Shown here one piece after another: positions 33,417-44,734 of a stretch of 64,000 nucleotides of DNA; position 1 is the stretch's first letter, and each line of letters starts with the position of its first letter. The stretch is from Annulohypoxylon bovei var. microspora (Eukaryota; Ascomycota; Sordariomycetes; Xylariales; Hypoxylaceae), in contig MU405286.1 in NCBI GenBank assembly GCA_022836615.1, forward strand, positions 1-64,000, read 5' to 3'. The notes beneath the pieces were generated by a model. The model did no database searches, was not told the origin of the DNA, and worked only from the letters and a program-made list of their open reading frames with translations. The position numbers and the translations under genes were made by a program.

Positions 33417-36401
33417 TAGACTTAGACTATCAGACCCGCTAGATCGTCAACCCAACGGTCGTCCAACCGAATCGCTCGACTCTAGGTCTTGTCTCCATTG
33501 GGATTTCGGTTGCTGCTAATTCTATCTATAAAAGAGACACCACAGTGGCCTGTTATCGCAGAGATATCAAGACCCATATTCGAGGACATCCAACATAAGT
33601 GTAAAAAATCTATGCCAGCATATGTCCTGCACAATTATTTCACACCATACGAATATTTGGCTAACCTCGTTTTCGTCTCTTCTCCTATGGACGAGAAGTG
33701 GACCCCTTTACACGTCTCTCCATTATTACCACATTTCGACCACAGATAATGGACACTTACAGAAGTGACTAAATAGACATTCATAACTACAAAATTCCCG
33801 ATTGTGATAAGCAGGCCTTGGAGTCTTCGGCCTAAAAGTTCTCCTACGGGGAAAATTAATAAGTGCAGATAGCAACAGACTGGAGAGAATGGATTTGAAA
33901 TAGTCGAAGTAGGAGTAGAGGAAATATTAGAGTCTACCTATGTTCACACCTTTACGGTATCAAGGGTGAGTAAGGTATGAGAGTCATCAAATTACCTATG
34001 TGAAAGGTGAAACAAGGAGATCCTCGGTATTTATTCTAGTTTTGAACAGATCAAATCTATACATCATCGATAAATTCGTGTCGTAATACATAATTTCTAA
34101 CAAACGTGAGTTGAGTACGCCGCGTAGTCCTTCGTGTATCCCCTTTACCTGGGTAGGTAGTAAACGATAGCACCTGAATGCTTTAGGTCCACACGGAGAT
34201 TCTGAATTACCTAAGTATATTTGATGTTTTCCTGTGTAACCACTACGGAAGTTGCCAACTCGTCTAAGGATGGAATTATTGGTGTTGTTATAGCATAAGT
34301 GATACCTATAAGAATAGATCCATAAGACGAGAAACATTTAACAACTTATGGTCACGGCAGATACCAAACTTAAGGGAGCGTGTATCGAGAATGGCAACGA
34401 GTTCATCGTAGTTTTAGACAAGAAGAGAGGTAGAGCTGATCACTAATTTGTAATACAGGTAGGATATTGTGTTGAGGAATACCTATATTTGCGAAGCCCA
34501 AGATCTATTAGGGGAATTATTACTTCTTATTCATGTGATTAAAGTTCGACTCAGCCCTAATAATTATCATAATACGTGACATATTTATCAACCAATACGC
34601 GATGTCATGTCAAAAGGGTGAAGCTGTAATTGCGAAGAGCATAGAAGAAACATCCAAAACAAAGACTTATTCTCCTGGGAATCATGCTGATCGAACTGTA
34701 TCTCAACACAAGTTTTGAGTAGATCCGTCTTGAGAGTCAAGTTGGCAGGCTGGCTACAACTTTCCGGGATCACTAAACGTTAGATCGTCTGCCACCGATG
34801 ACTTTGAAATTGCGAACCGACTAAGTAATAGGCTATACCTTGATGCCGGCGATTCATGAGCACACAGTGTAACGATGCCTACGATGTGAGTTCCCTGGCC
34901 GGGAGGTAACCAATAATTTCGATATTAGTCAGCTGAGGCAAAAGGTCTCTGCATGAACTATTGCGCCAGTGCGGGAAACCGACTTCAGTTACAATTTCGC
35001 AAATCCGTTCAGGTCCCTCCTTCTGAGCCAGTGTTTAACTTGTGTGTATATTACACGCCATAATTAAAGATGTAAATAGTAGCATTATACGATGTATGCA
35101 TTGAACATCCTAAGCGGTCAATCGAAGCATCCAATATGTCGTCGGTATTGAGAGAAAAGGAAGGACGTAAAGTAGCTGAGCCTCGCCCCATAGCTGATCT
35201 CAGCGCGAATGTACTACTGCTAGGATTAGGTAAGTCAATTCATTTCGTACGGTACGTAATAGGCATCTCGAAGGAGAGGAGGAGGATGAGACTATCGCGG
35301 TTTTTTCAATAAAACCAAGCGTTTTTCTAACTCGGGTTCTAAAGAGCAGGTAGGTACACTTCAGCGGTCTTGTTGATCACCTCTTAGCGCAATATTTACA
35401 GTGCACGCGGGGGGCAATGATGTGCGAGACACAAGCATTACTAAATGATCAGCTTACGTCGATCATAGGGCTGGTTTTTTACATTGGATTGGTGGTGACA
35501 TTTTCTTCATGACTGGCCGGCAAACTACGAGTCATGAAATCGTGATTTAGATATTATGGTCGAAAATATATAGTTCAATGTCATAAGACAATATAACATG
35601 TCTCTGATATGAAAAGCTATTCTAATTAATATGTGGAGGATAATAAGTTAACTCGGTCTGCTAGGTCTGAGGCCGCCTGCCGCCTGCCCCCCGCGGGGAG
35701 CAGGGATTGTAACTAGACGCTAGAATAGTCCGGATCCATGCTGCGACATGCAGGCTGACACCCATATGTACTGAGGTCGCTAAAGCGCTGCTTCACTAAC
35801 CCGGTCCCGCAGATCAGTGGTCCCTTAAAAATCTTGCTTGAACGAAAGTACCTACCTAGTTGGTCAGTCACACCTTGGTTTCGTCTTTTGATAGAAGTAG
35901 AGTTGAATGCCTTCAGCCGCCAAGTCATCTAGAACTTGGAAGTTTAGAGAAACTAAACTTTTGACTTGGTAGCTGTCATTATGAAACACAATACATAATA
36001 TTCGTCGTCTAACATGTAGTACTTCCCCACGGAATAATCACATTGGATGACTATGTTAAGAGGAATAAGCCGTTTAATTACTTCGCTTTCGTGGCTTTGT
36101 CTTGGCGATGACAACACAGAGTCCCAAGTGGATGAATCAAGAATAGCCCTGGTCCATAGACTTCTTGGCTGCTTCAACGGTACTTATTACTTACTCAAAA
36201 TTCTCTCCCCAATTGAAATGCATTATATTTTACTTCTTTCCAATTTATTTCACCGCACTAGGATCTCCGACGATTGGGGTTGACGTGTTGGGTTAAGAAT
36301 CGCCGGACGTCCATTCGTTTTCGCCTTTCTCACCACCTTCAACATTTCGGTTCTCTTTCTACGATTCTCTTGATACAGGCGAGGAGGCCTAAGCTTTCGC
36401 A
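33417..36401. other. Gene desert of about 3 kb
   Basis: Starts with short degenerate copies of the tRNA 5' segment, then mostly AT-rich DNA with a small GC island at 35671-35700. An ATG-started 31-codon frame at 35136-35229 ends at a GTAAGT donor, but no following exon was found. Nothing else is supported. Confidence 0.55.
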
Positions 36402-37879
36402 ATGGCATCCCGTGGTAGCGGCATCCTAAGGGACCGCGAAAAGGCCCCGCGACCTTCTCAGAGCGAACGCGAACGCGAACCGGCACTTCCCAAAACCCGA
36501 CAGGAGATCGTGAACGGCCCTGGTACTAAGAAAAAGGGTCTTTTACGAATTAAGTCGGCCGGAGAATCTGGACGAAGAGGCATACACCCCATTCAGTTTT
36601 TGGCTATCACTTGGCGTTCTAGCAGCTGGGTATCGAGAGCTGTGAATATCCTCTGGCCTTTCGTACCTGCTGCCATTGCCGCCCACTATGCCATTGCCGA
36701 CCATGCCGTGCTCAAGTTTAGTTTGGCCTATGTTGCGATGGTACCATGCGCAAACCTCATCGGTTTTGCCGGCCAGGAGCTAGCGAGGAAGCTGCCGCAC
36801 ATGCTTGGAGTACTCACTGAAATAACTATTGCGTCTATAGTTGAGATCATTCTATTCATGATTCTACTATTTCAAAACCAGTATTATGTTATCCAGGCCG
36901 CCATTCTTGGCTCCATCTTGGCCAACATGCTACTATGCTTGGGACTCTGTTTCTTTGCTGCTGGTCTACGACGAGAGGAGGCCACATTCCATGCCGCTAT
37001 CAGCGAAGTTGGTTCTAACCTCTTGCTCATCGCGTATGTTTCCCAATCCAGCGTTTTCTTGAAATTTGGAGAGAGCTAATGACCTATAGTGGAGTTGGCC
37101 TGGCAATTCCTACAGTCTTCGAACGCTCGGTCACAAACTCGGATTTCAGTCTGACCACGGAAGAAATTAGCGACAGAGTGCTTAGTATCTCTCGCATCGT
37201 GGCGATCTTACTGATTATCGCCTACGGCGTTTTCACCTTCTTCCAGATGCACACACATCATGGTATCTACGACGAGGTTTTCGAATACGACGAAGAGCGA
37301 GATGCCGACGGTCATAAGGATCGAGCAAAGGCAAAGTTTACATTTACGGAGTGTATCTTTGCGTTAGCGATTTCCGTAGCCCTCGTGACATTCATCGCCA
37401 TTGCGTTGGTAGGAGAGATTCCCGATATAGTGGAGAACCACCATATCTCCGACCCGTTCATGGGTTTGATTCTAGTTCCCCTAGTTGAGAAGGCCGCCGA
37501 GCACCTTACAGCCATCGACGAAGCTTGGGACAACCAGATTAACTTCGCCTTGTCCCACTGCATCGGCGCTACTATCCAGACTGCGATGCTCAATGCTCCA
37601 CTAGTTGTCATCGTGGGATGGATCGCTAAGCATCCGATGGCCCTCGAGTTTGAGATTTTCGACATCGTCATGCTGATCCTCTCTATTATTACTGTTGGGA
37701 ATGTGTTAAGAGATCAGAAGAGCGACTACCTGGAAGGATTTCTCTGCGTTATTGTTTATGTTGCTATCGCCGTCGCCGCTTTCTACTTCCCGAACCCCCA
37801 CGAGGCTGCGGAGGAAGCCACTGGTGAAGCGACTACCGAAGTGGCAGCCCACGCTCTTAGGCATCTTGGTATATTATAA
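36402..37879 (+). CDS. CAX/VCX1-type cation/proton exchanger, atypical motifs
   Basis: Exons 36402-37033 and 37090-37879, with a 56-nt intron and GCTAATG branch, encode 473 residues. The N-terminal 65 residues are basic and disordered. About eleven hydrophobic helices follow in the two-repeat CAX layout with an acidic loop between (YDEVFEYDEERDADGHKDRAK). The overall match to vacuolar Ca2+/H+ exchangers is clear: AAILGSILANMLLCLGLCF, SEVGSNLLLIAGVGLAIP, and FMGLILVPLVEKAAEHLTAI. The first repeat has ASIVE where GNAVE is normal, and the second has VEKAAEH where VGNAAEH is normal, so both conserved Gly-Asn pairs are replaced while the glutamates remain. This may alter ion choice or activity. 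Expected location is vacuole or another endomembrane. Substrate is uncertain. Confidence 0.85.
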
Positions 37880-38581
37880 TGGAATCAGTGAAGACTGGCG
37901 GGATATGCATTCATAAAAATTGGCGTTGAAACGGGCAATATTAGTCGGAATGGTCGCATCTTCACAGCATAACTCATAGGCTTAGGAGTTTCATGCTATA
38001 TATTGCTACGAGGTCAATACTTTGTAAGTTTGACAATCAATACGAATACTTGGGAAGCTTTTCGTTCTTATTCGGGGTTTTCATATAGATATGCGCATCA
38101 GCTATCGTAGTATATATTCTACAATCATACTACTAGGTACTTAGACTTCCACCCAGACATCTTAGAGTTTGTGCAACTTGAGCCTGAACTTAACGTCGCC
38201 GCTAATAGTCCACCCCCATCCAATCATCGCGAAGGATTCTAACTCAGGTTGACGCTTTTGGCAATGCACTAGCTGATAGTTTGAATTCATGTGGTACCAG
38301 TAATGCTTACTTTAACCACGTATCATACCTAGTTACATTTCTGCTTTATAGGGGTACTTGGGTATGTGCTTGTCCATTATCCCATCTCATGCAACATTCC
38401 AAGAGAACTTTACTCACTATATTTACAGGGGGAACAAACATACGATATATAAGTTTTTGGTTTATATATTGATTCTCTATATCTACAGTGTACCCCTATG
38501 TATCTAGCACCTATAAGTCAGAAGGTGTCCAGCTTGTCCACATTCTCAGCAAGTTTCCATGTGTAACAACGATCCCACAAC
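37880..38581. other. Convergent intergenic region CAX / aldo-keto reductase
   Basis: 3' flanks of two convergent genes, AT-rich. No supported gene. Confidence 0.6.
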
Positions 38582-39729
38582 CTAAGAGTCCGTCAGAATA
38601 TGAGCAGGATAGCGCTCGCCAGCCGTCGTGAATTTGGCCAAAGTAGCATCGATCTGCGCCATCTCTTCGTCCGTGAGGTCGACTAACTTGCTGTTCTCTT
38701 CTACTCGCGCCGCCGTCGTTGCGCCAGGGATTGGGATGATTGTAGGCATCCCAGGACGTTTCGCTACCATTCTTGTCCAGTTAATGGCAAGCTGGCCCGG
38801 CGTAACACCCTTCTTCTCGGCTAGCTCCTCAACTTGCTTGACAAGCTGCATGTTAATGTCAAAGTTCTCGGGCGAAAATCGAGGGAAGATCCTCAGCATC
38901 GAGTCCTCCGGAATGTCAGTGTACTTCTTGATCTGGCCTGTCAGCATGCCTCTGCCGATCGGCGAGTAGGCGACGATTGGGATATTGTACTGGGCGCAAG
39001 CAGCCGCAACACCATTTTCTAGGATATCGGTAGAGAACCTGTCAAGCAATTAGCGTCAACATTACCTAATAACCAATTCGTACTATTAGGGCGAGGCGAC
39101 TTACAGCGAAAGCTCGACCTCTACGGCAACAACCTTGATAATCTTGACCGCTTCATGGATTGTCTCAGCCCGCACCTCTGACAATGAGATGCCGCCAATC
39201 TTCCCTGTCTCCACATACTCCTTTTGTATGATACCAAAAGTGGTTTCCATGGGCCACTTTGGGTCTCTGCGGGCGAATTCGAACATGTCGATCTTCTTAC
39301 GGCCCTTGAGCTGGGCAATGCAATCGTCGAGACTCCGGCGGGTGTTCTCGGGCGAGCCATCGATCCCCTTCGCATCTTTGGTCGCGCCGCCCTTGATACT
39401 AAGGATAAACTTATCGGCGTCTTCGGGGTACTTCTCCAAGTATCTCTCCAGAAGCACTAGACTGTTATACTCTGGCACCCCGTACATCTCTCCACCATTC
39501 CATAAGTTCACTGGTGTAAAGGTTAGCCTCCAGTTAATGAAGAGTGAGAGTCACGCATGTCTTCTTGAGAGGATAACGGAGATGGGAAGTTCGCGAACAT
39601 ACCCCCATTCTTGAGCGCGGTGCGCATAGCCTCAAAGGCCTGCTCCTGGGAGCACGGGTTTGCTCTCCAGGTAAATCCCATGAGGCCAAAGCCGATAGGG
39701 CCTACTTCCTTGCCAGAAATCTGAGGCAT
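38582..39729 (-). CDS. Aldo-keto reductase, pyridoxal reductase-like
   Basis: Three exons on the minus strand (39603-39729, 39105-39510, 38582-39038; introns 92 and 66 nt) encode 329 residues. The start at 39729 (MPQISGKEVGPIGFGLMGFTW) matches the opening of yeast-type pyridoxal reductases; upstream in-frame sequence is unlikely coding. After splicing, ALKNGVNLWNGGEMYG carries the catalytic Tyr52, SIKGGAT the expected Lys, and KIGGISLSEV, VAYSPIGRGMLTGQI and TIIPIPGATTAARVEEN the later barrel and NADPH-binding segments. The enzyme would reduce a carbonyl, plausibly pyridoxal to pyridoxine, in the cytosol with NADPH. Substrate is inferred from family resemblance. Confidence 0.88.
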
Positions 39730-41722
39730 CTTCGTCGTATTATGGGTGCAGATTGAGTGATGTGGGAATTTTGTAAAAGATTGTCTTGTTCTTTTCACAA
39801 TGGTTGATATCGTTGCTGATCTAGTGATGGCTGTCATTCAAGTTGTCTTGCCTGTGACTGAAAATTGAGATGTCAACTTGAAAACAGCATCCTTTATATA
39901 TTCTGTGTAACTACCTATATTAACTCAGATGGTGATAATAATCTGTACATCATAGGCTGATAGAGTTGCTGTCTAACTGCGACCGGTTTTACTATCTCCA
40001 GAAATTTAATTCCGACTACGTGCAGAATTAGCAGTGCGGGTCTCGGCTCTTAGAGACGGGTTGATCCCGATCTGAGTTGCAATTGATTTTGGCCATAGCT
40101 ATCTCCGTACTTGGATATAAATATCAGCTGTGCCGCAGAGGAAACCCAATGGAATTATACGCCATTGAACGTTAAGGACCAATTGGGCAGATTCATCCCA
40201 CCAAAGACCACTTAAAAAATCAGAGCTATGAGTATCCTTACCATCTCCGGGTTCACCACCACCCAGATATGTTAGATAGTAGGATCTAAGATCTGCTAGC
40301 TGTGATTATGTTGACCTTGCTTATTCTTAACAGTAAAGAGGAATATTAAGTCCACTCTACCTACACCGCCCCGGGATTAGAAACGATAGTACTATCTATA
40401 GTATATGGCCCCATTTTGCTGCATTACTTCATAAATACATTTAGCAGCTGAGATTTGTGTGAAAGTGTAGTAAGTTACCATGCTTTTTATGATATTATAC
40501 CTTTAAAGTCTGTTGCAGTGTTTTTTATGATGAGTGTTGAGTTGACTCTTTTAACATTTCTTATCCCGGAGGTCTTGGCTATCCGGAGTGGGGCGAGTCT
40601 TATATCCGTCAAGTGTGACATGCAGTTACTAGAACCAGCGAAGGTTAAGTAAGACGTTTAGAAGTGGTAAGGATATGTTTCTTAAAGTTTTTTCTTCGGA
40701 AGCATCGAATTTCATGCTACCTTTTGTAAGTAGTTTTAAGCTATTAAGGGTAGAATTTAAGGCTCAATTTCTTCTTTGCCAAAGATAATGTTACTTAAGT
40801 ATAACTAAGAGTTAATATGAGACAGAAATACGGGACATAACACGTGATATTAACAAGAGCTTTCCATAAAGAACTTCATTTCTATCAAGGTCATACATAA
40901 GAATGAAATATTAACATACTTACCTAGGTAGTTAGGTACTCATAAAACGGGAGCCTTGGGATTATAACCAGTGTAAGTTCCTTAGATATTAATACCCTTC
41001 ACGTTATTAGATATGGAGTCTGGTCAAGGGCCTACCTTCTTTAGCTAAAGAACGATCATAAAGATCTTAAAGCTAAAAGATGTAGTTATTGAATTGAGTT
41101 TTACAAGCATGTCTAATAAGGTGGTATGTTCATGAAGATCATGCTGTTTTTACCCTTCTGTTTTCTTTTGAAGCGAGGGCAATATGGACTTCTCTGAGAG
41201 CTGTTATGTTTGATTTTCTATTTGCGATGAAACTCTGAGGATAGAGTAGAATTATCTTCTATTCGATATTATTTTTTGAGCTTAGCAATTCTAAGGTGCG
41301 GGCTTGAGTCAGCATATCCGGACAATCCGATGGGAATAGTACCTGAAAACCTGTTAGACTAATCAAACTAAGAACGATTGGTCTAGTTTTGCTAACGTGA
41401 ACGTCATCCGACGCCTCATCCGCACTCCGAAATCAATTCTCCCATTCGAGTAGTTTGCAGGGTGTTCCATTCTAATGATAAGCATACAAGATATCTGATT
41501 GGATCCACCCTGGCGGATTTAGGAACGTTCCATCGAGCCACAAAAATTTCCATTATCTCGACGATGTTGCACTATTCAAGAACCAGTAAGATTTGCGAGC
41601 TTGATTACTTGGACTAGATGCTAGTGTATGATATGTGGGATATATGTAGGTACCCAATCTCGCGCATTGCGCTCAGCCTCAGATAGCATTCAATCAAAAT
41701 TCTTTTCATACATTCACACGGG
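39730..41722. other. Divergent intergenic region AKR / MFS, AT-rich
   Basis: About 2 kb of AT-rich DNA between two divergent genes. One TACCTAGGTA palindrome is at 40921-40930. Short ORFs show no family features. Confidence 0.6.
40921..40930. repeat. Dispersed palindrome TACCTAGGTA, copy 5
   Basis: Perfect 10-bp palindrome, immediately followed by GTTAGGTACT, a second half-site. Confidence 0.7.
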
Positions 41723-43437
41723 ATGTTGAACGACTCTCACGTCGTCGTCTCAACGAGCATGGAAGAGAAGGGCCAGGAACCGATTATGACTACCCCAAGC
41801 ACAGGAGCAGACGCAGCTCTATCTGCGCTGCAGAGAGTCGAGGCTGGTACCGCGTCTCACCCCATTCACTGGAATCCGGTGAAAAAATGGCTTGTCATCA
41901 CCGTCTACTGTCTGCTTCAAACCTTCATCGCTATTTCAACCACGACCTATGTCAGCGCCGAGTTCCTCGTTCAGGAAAAGTATGGAGGGTCGACACAAGT
42001 CGTAGCGCTTGGTCAATCGATGTTTATCGTCGGCACCGCAGTCGGGCCTGCGTTTTTAGGGCCTCTATCGTACGTAATCCCGGATGTTGCCGGTATCGAC
42101 AACCTCAAGAATTCGCCAGAGCTAAATGATCGTCAAATAGTGATATAGGAGGACGAAAGTGGATTTATGTGGGATCTATCGGCATCTATGCGATCTTGAA
42201 CATTGGCACCGCTTTGGCGCGCAACTTGCCGATGCTTATCATCTTTCAATTCCTCTGCGGAGCTGCTGGAAGCACGGCTCTCTCCAACGTGGCTGGCACC
42301 ATCGCTGACCTCTTTGGTGATATGGATGGAGCTGGTCAGCCAATGGCGCTGTTCGTCATGTCTGCCAATTATGGCCCGAGCATAGGTTCTCCTGTTGGAG
42401 AGCTGATTGCGGAAAATGAGAAGTTGGGGCTGCCATGGATATTTTGGATCAAGTGAGTCTGCTTTCCTAAGTAATAAGAGGGCAGTTTTTAACCTCGGGC
42501 AGCGTTATCATTGGCGGTGCCTTTGCTATTATTATGTGTTTCGTTCCGGAAACACTGCCGCGGGTTGTTATCAGGCAGTCAGCAAGGAAGCATAAATCAT
42601 CGGACCCAAACGAACTGGCCGCTGTAGAAGAACGTGTAGATATCCTCCGAGAAATGCGATTTGTCACCTCGATGGCCTTTCGCATTATGCTGACGGAACC
42701 CATCGTCACGTTCTTGGGTATCTACAATGGATTCGCCTATGGGCTGCTCTTCTTGTACCTGGATGGAGTATTTGACGTATTTGCTGTCAATAACGGGTTA
42801 TCGTGAGTGTCACTTATCCTCTCTATAGGAGGTCAGCTGGTCTAACAAGATAAGATATATCGATGCCGACCTGACATATCTGAACTTCGTTGTCAGCGTA
42901 ACGGTCATGTTCGCCTTCGTTCCAGTTCAGACATGGTTTTACAAGCGCGACCGAAAGAGGAACGGCGGTGTTGGCCGTCCGGAAGCAAGATTCATAACCT
43001 CGCTGCTTTTCGTTTGGGCCTTCCCGATCTCTCTCTTGTGGTTCGCCTTTACTTCTGACGGAAGTGTTTCGTACTGGTCTCCCGTGGTGGCCGGTGGTCT
43101 GCTGGGTTTCTGCGACCCGCTTCTTTGGCTCAGCATGCTCAACTACATTGCTGATTCTTACACCAACGTTGCTGCGTCGGCGATAGCAGCGTTTTTGATA
43201 CCCTCTTTTCTAATTGCGGCTGCTTGCTGTCATATTGGTGAGTGATTCCCCTCAGAGGCGTTGTCACACTCGACTCTAACATTAGTGAACACAGGAATCG
43301 TCATGTTTGAAAATTTGAGTACAACGTGGGCGATGGCCACGTTGGGATTCATCTCATTTGGCCTTGTCGCGTTAGTATACGTCTTATACTTTTTTGGTGC
43401 ACGAATTCGATCTTGGTCGAAATTAGCGAAGAAGTAA
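41723..43437 (+). CDS. MFS transporter, DHA1-type drug/polyamine:H+ antiporter
   Basis: Five exons (41723-42069, 42141-42452, 42503-42802, 42855-43237, 43295-43437) encode 494 residues. A cytosolic N-terminus of about 55 residues precedes twelve predicted helices. Splicing the first intron recreates GPLSDIGGRKWIYVGS, the loop 2-3 signature (motif A) of MFS proteins. Further family landmarks are FLCGAAGSTALSNVAGTIADLF and ALFVMSANYGPSIGSPVGE (a motif C-like region), and NNGLSYIDADLTYLNFVVSVTVMFAFVPVQTW in the second half. DHA1 antiporters of this type export drugs, polyamines or metabolites at the plasma membrane. The substrate cannot be told. All junctions keep phase and no stop remains. Confidence 0.88.
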
Positions 43438-43489
43438 TAGGGGTTGATATCACCGACTTGAATATCATGTTGAGCGACCCTTTCTATAT

Positions 43490-43538
43490 CTTGGCAATTG
43501 ATGTTGGAATTGGCATTTTACCATCTTCAATTGCCAAG
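43490..43538. repeat. Perfect 12-bp inverted repeat downstream of the MFS gene
   Basis: CTTGGCAATTGA (43490-43501) is exactly inverted at 43527-43538 across a 25-nt spacer, about 50 nt after the MFS stop. It can form a hairpin in the 3' UTR. Confidence 0.75.
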
Positions 43539-43584
43539 ACACTTTAACTCTTTATCATTTTAACTTTCTTGCCAAGAGAATCAG

Positions 43585-43602
43585 ATCTATCACGTGATAG
43601 AT
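43585..43602. promoter_or_regulatory. 18-bp palindrome with CACGTG core
   Basis: ATCTATCACGTGATAGAT is a perfect 18-bp palindrome centred on an E-box/Cbf1- or Pho4-type CACGTG. It resembles a homodimer binding site. It is closer to the MFS 3' end (about 150 nt) than to the next start, so the target is unclear. Confidence 0.45.
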
Positions 43603-44734
43603 AACATATGATACAGAGGAGGCGTCACTTAGGTAATCTTATAATTAGGTTGTACATATAACTCTCAAAGAACATCAGCCCGCAGGCGAGGATGTCCTTC
43701 AGCTTGACAACTTTTTCAACAAAATCCCTGCACATTTCTCGCACGCATGCCATTTCTTTGTGTGTATATCGAACCCACATACCTACTAATCAAATCTCGT
43801 TTCCTGGCGGTTACATGCAAGCGCACAGACTACAAAGCGCAAAGCTTCAACTAACAACATGATTTATCAGAAATTCCAATAATGAAGAGCTAGATATATT
43901 CTTTACTTTTCATCTTGTTTGCACAATGTTACCTCATCTTCAAAATACATCGTCCCATTTCCGAGTATAACGGTTGATCACGAAGGGGGGAAATAAGAGG
44001 GTTTATACTCACTTGTTTTAGGGCTGGTCTAGAACTACCTAAGCCTTACGAGGCCTGGAACATCGCTTAGGAGAGACGAGATTTTTTCGGTCATATCTAA
44101 ATTAGGCAACAATACGGCCGGCCTTTTGCTAGCGTACCTATGTACCGGTACTATGTAGATAGGCGAGATATATAGGCTGCCTCTAGCAGCTCTAGGTAGT
44201 ATGTTGACTCATTGATGAACTAATTCTGATCACGAGAGCAAGTACTTGATGCGAAGTACCTGATATCCTATACATAGTAGAATACGGCTTGCTTCGTACC
44301 TGATCTAGACCTTGCGGCCGTGGGGATAAAGGGAAACAAAGAAAGAAAAAACTTACGCCGCTGCGCCGCAGCGCCGCAGATGCCTAGTCGCGAGTCACGA
44401 TAGAACCCAGGAAGTTAGATCCGCTAATGGCAATTTGCCCCGTTGACGCTTTTGAGGACCGGGGTAAAATGCTTGGCTCTCATTTGTATTTTCCATAAAA
44501 TCTAGGCGGTAGACTCCCTTTCGAATTCCCCTTCTTTCCTGTCGATCCTTTCCTGTGCTGTTTTCATCAGCCAAGTCGTCGCTCGTTATACTACCGACTA
44601 TATTTCTTCAAGTCCTTCGTTTTTTATTGAATATATTTAATTCTTAATAATAACATAAATTTCCCCTTACTCCTACTTTATCTTTATCTTAGTCAACGAG
44701 GTGAAAGTGGCAATTGCGACTATTGCCGTGAGAA

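Larger units (their letters stand above)
43438..44734. other. Intergenic MFS / tetraspan gene
   Basis: Holds the MFS 3' region with a 12-bp inverted repeat, an 18-bp palindrome centred on CACGTG, and a long pyrimidine-rich leader for the downstream gene (44500-44700). No gene was found. Confidence 0.6.

Noticed and set aside
35136..35229. ATG-started frame of 31 codons (ending LSANVLLLGL) just before a GTAAGT donor, resembling a first exon of a P-loop protein
   Set aside because: No acceptable second exon with a P-loop or other motif could be found downstream; short frames like this arise by chance.
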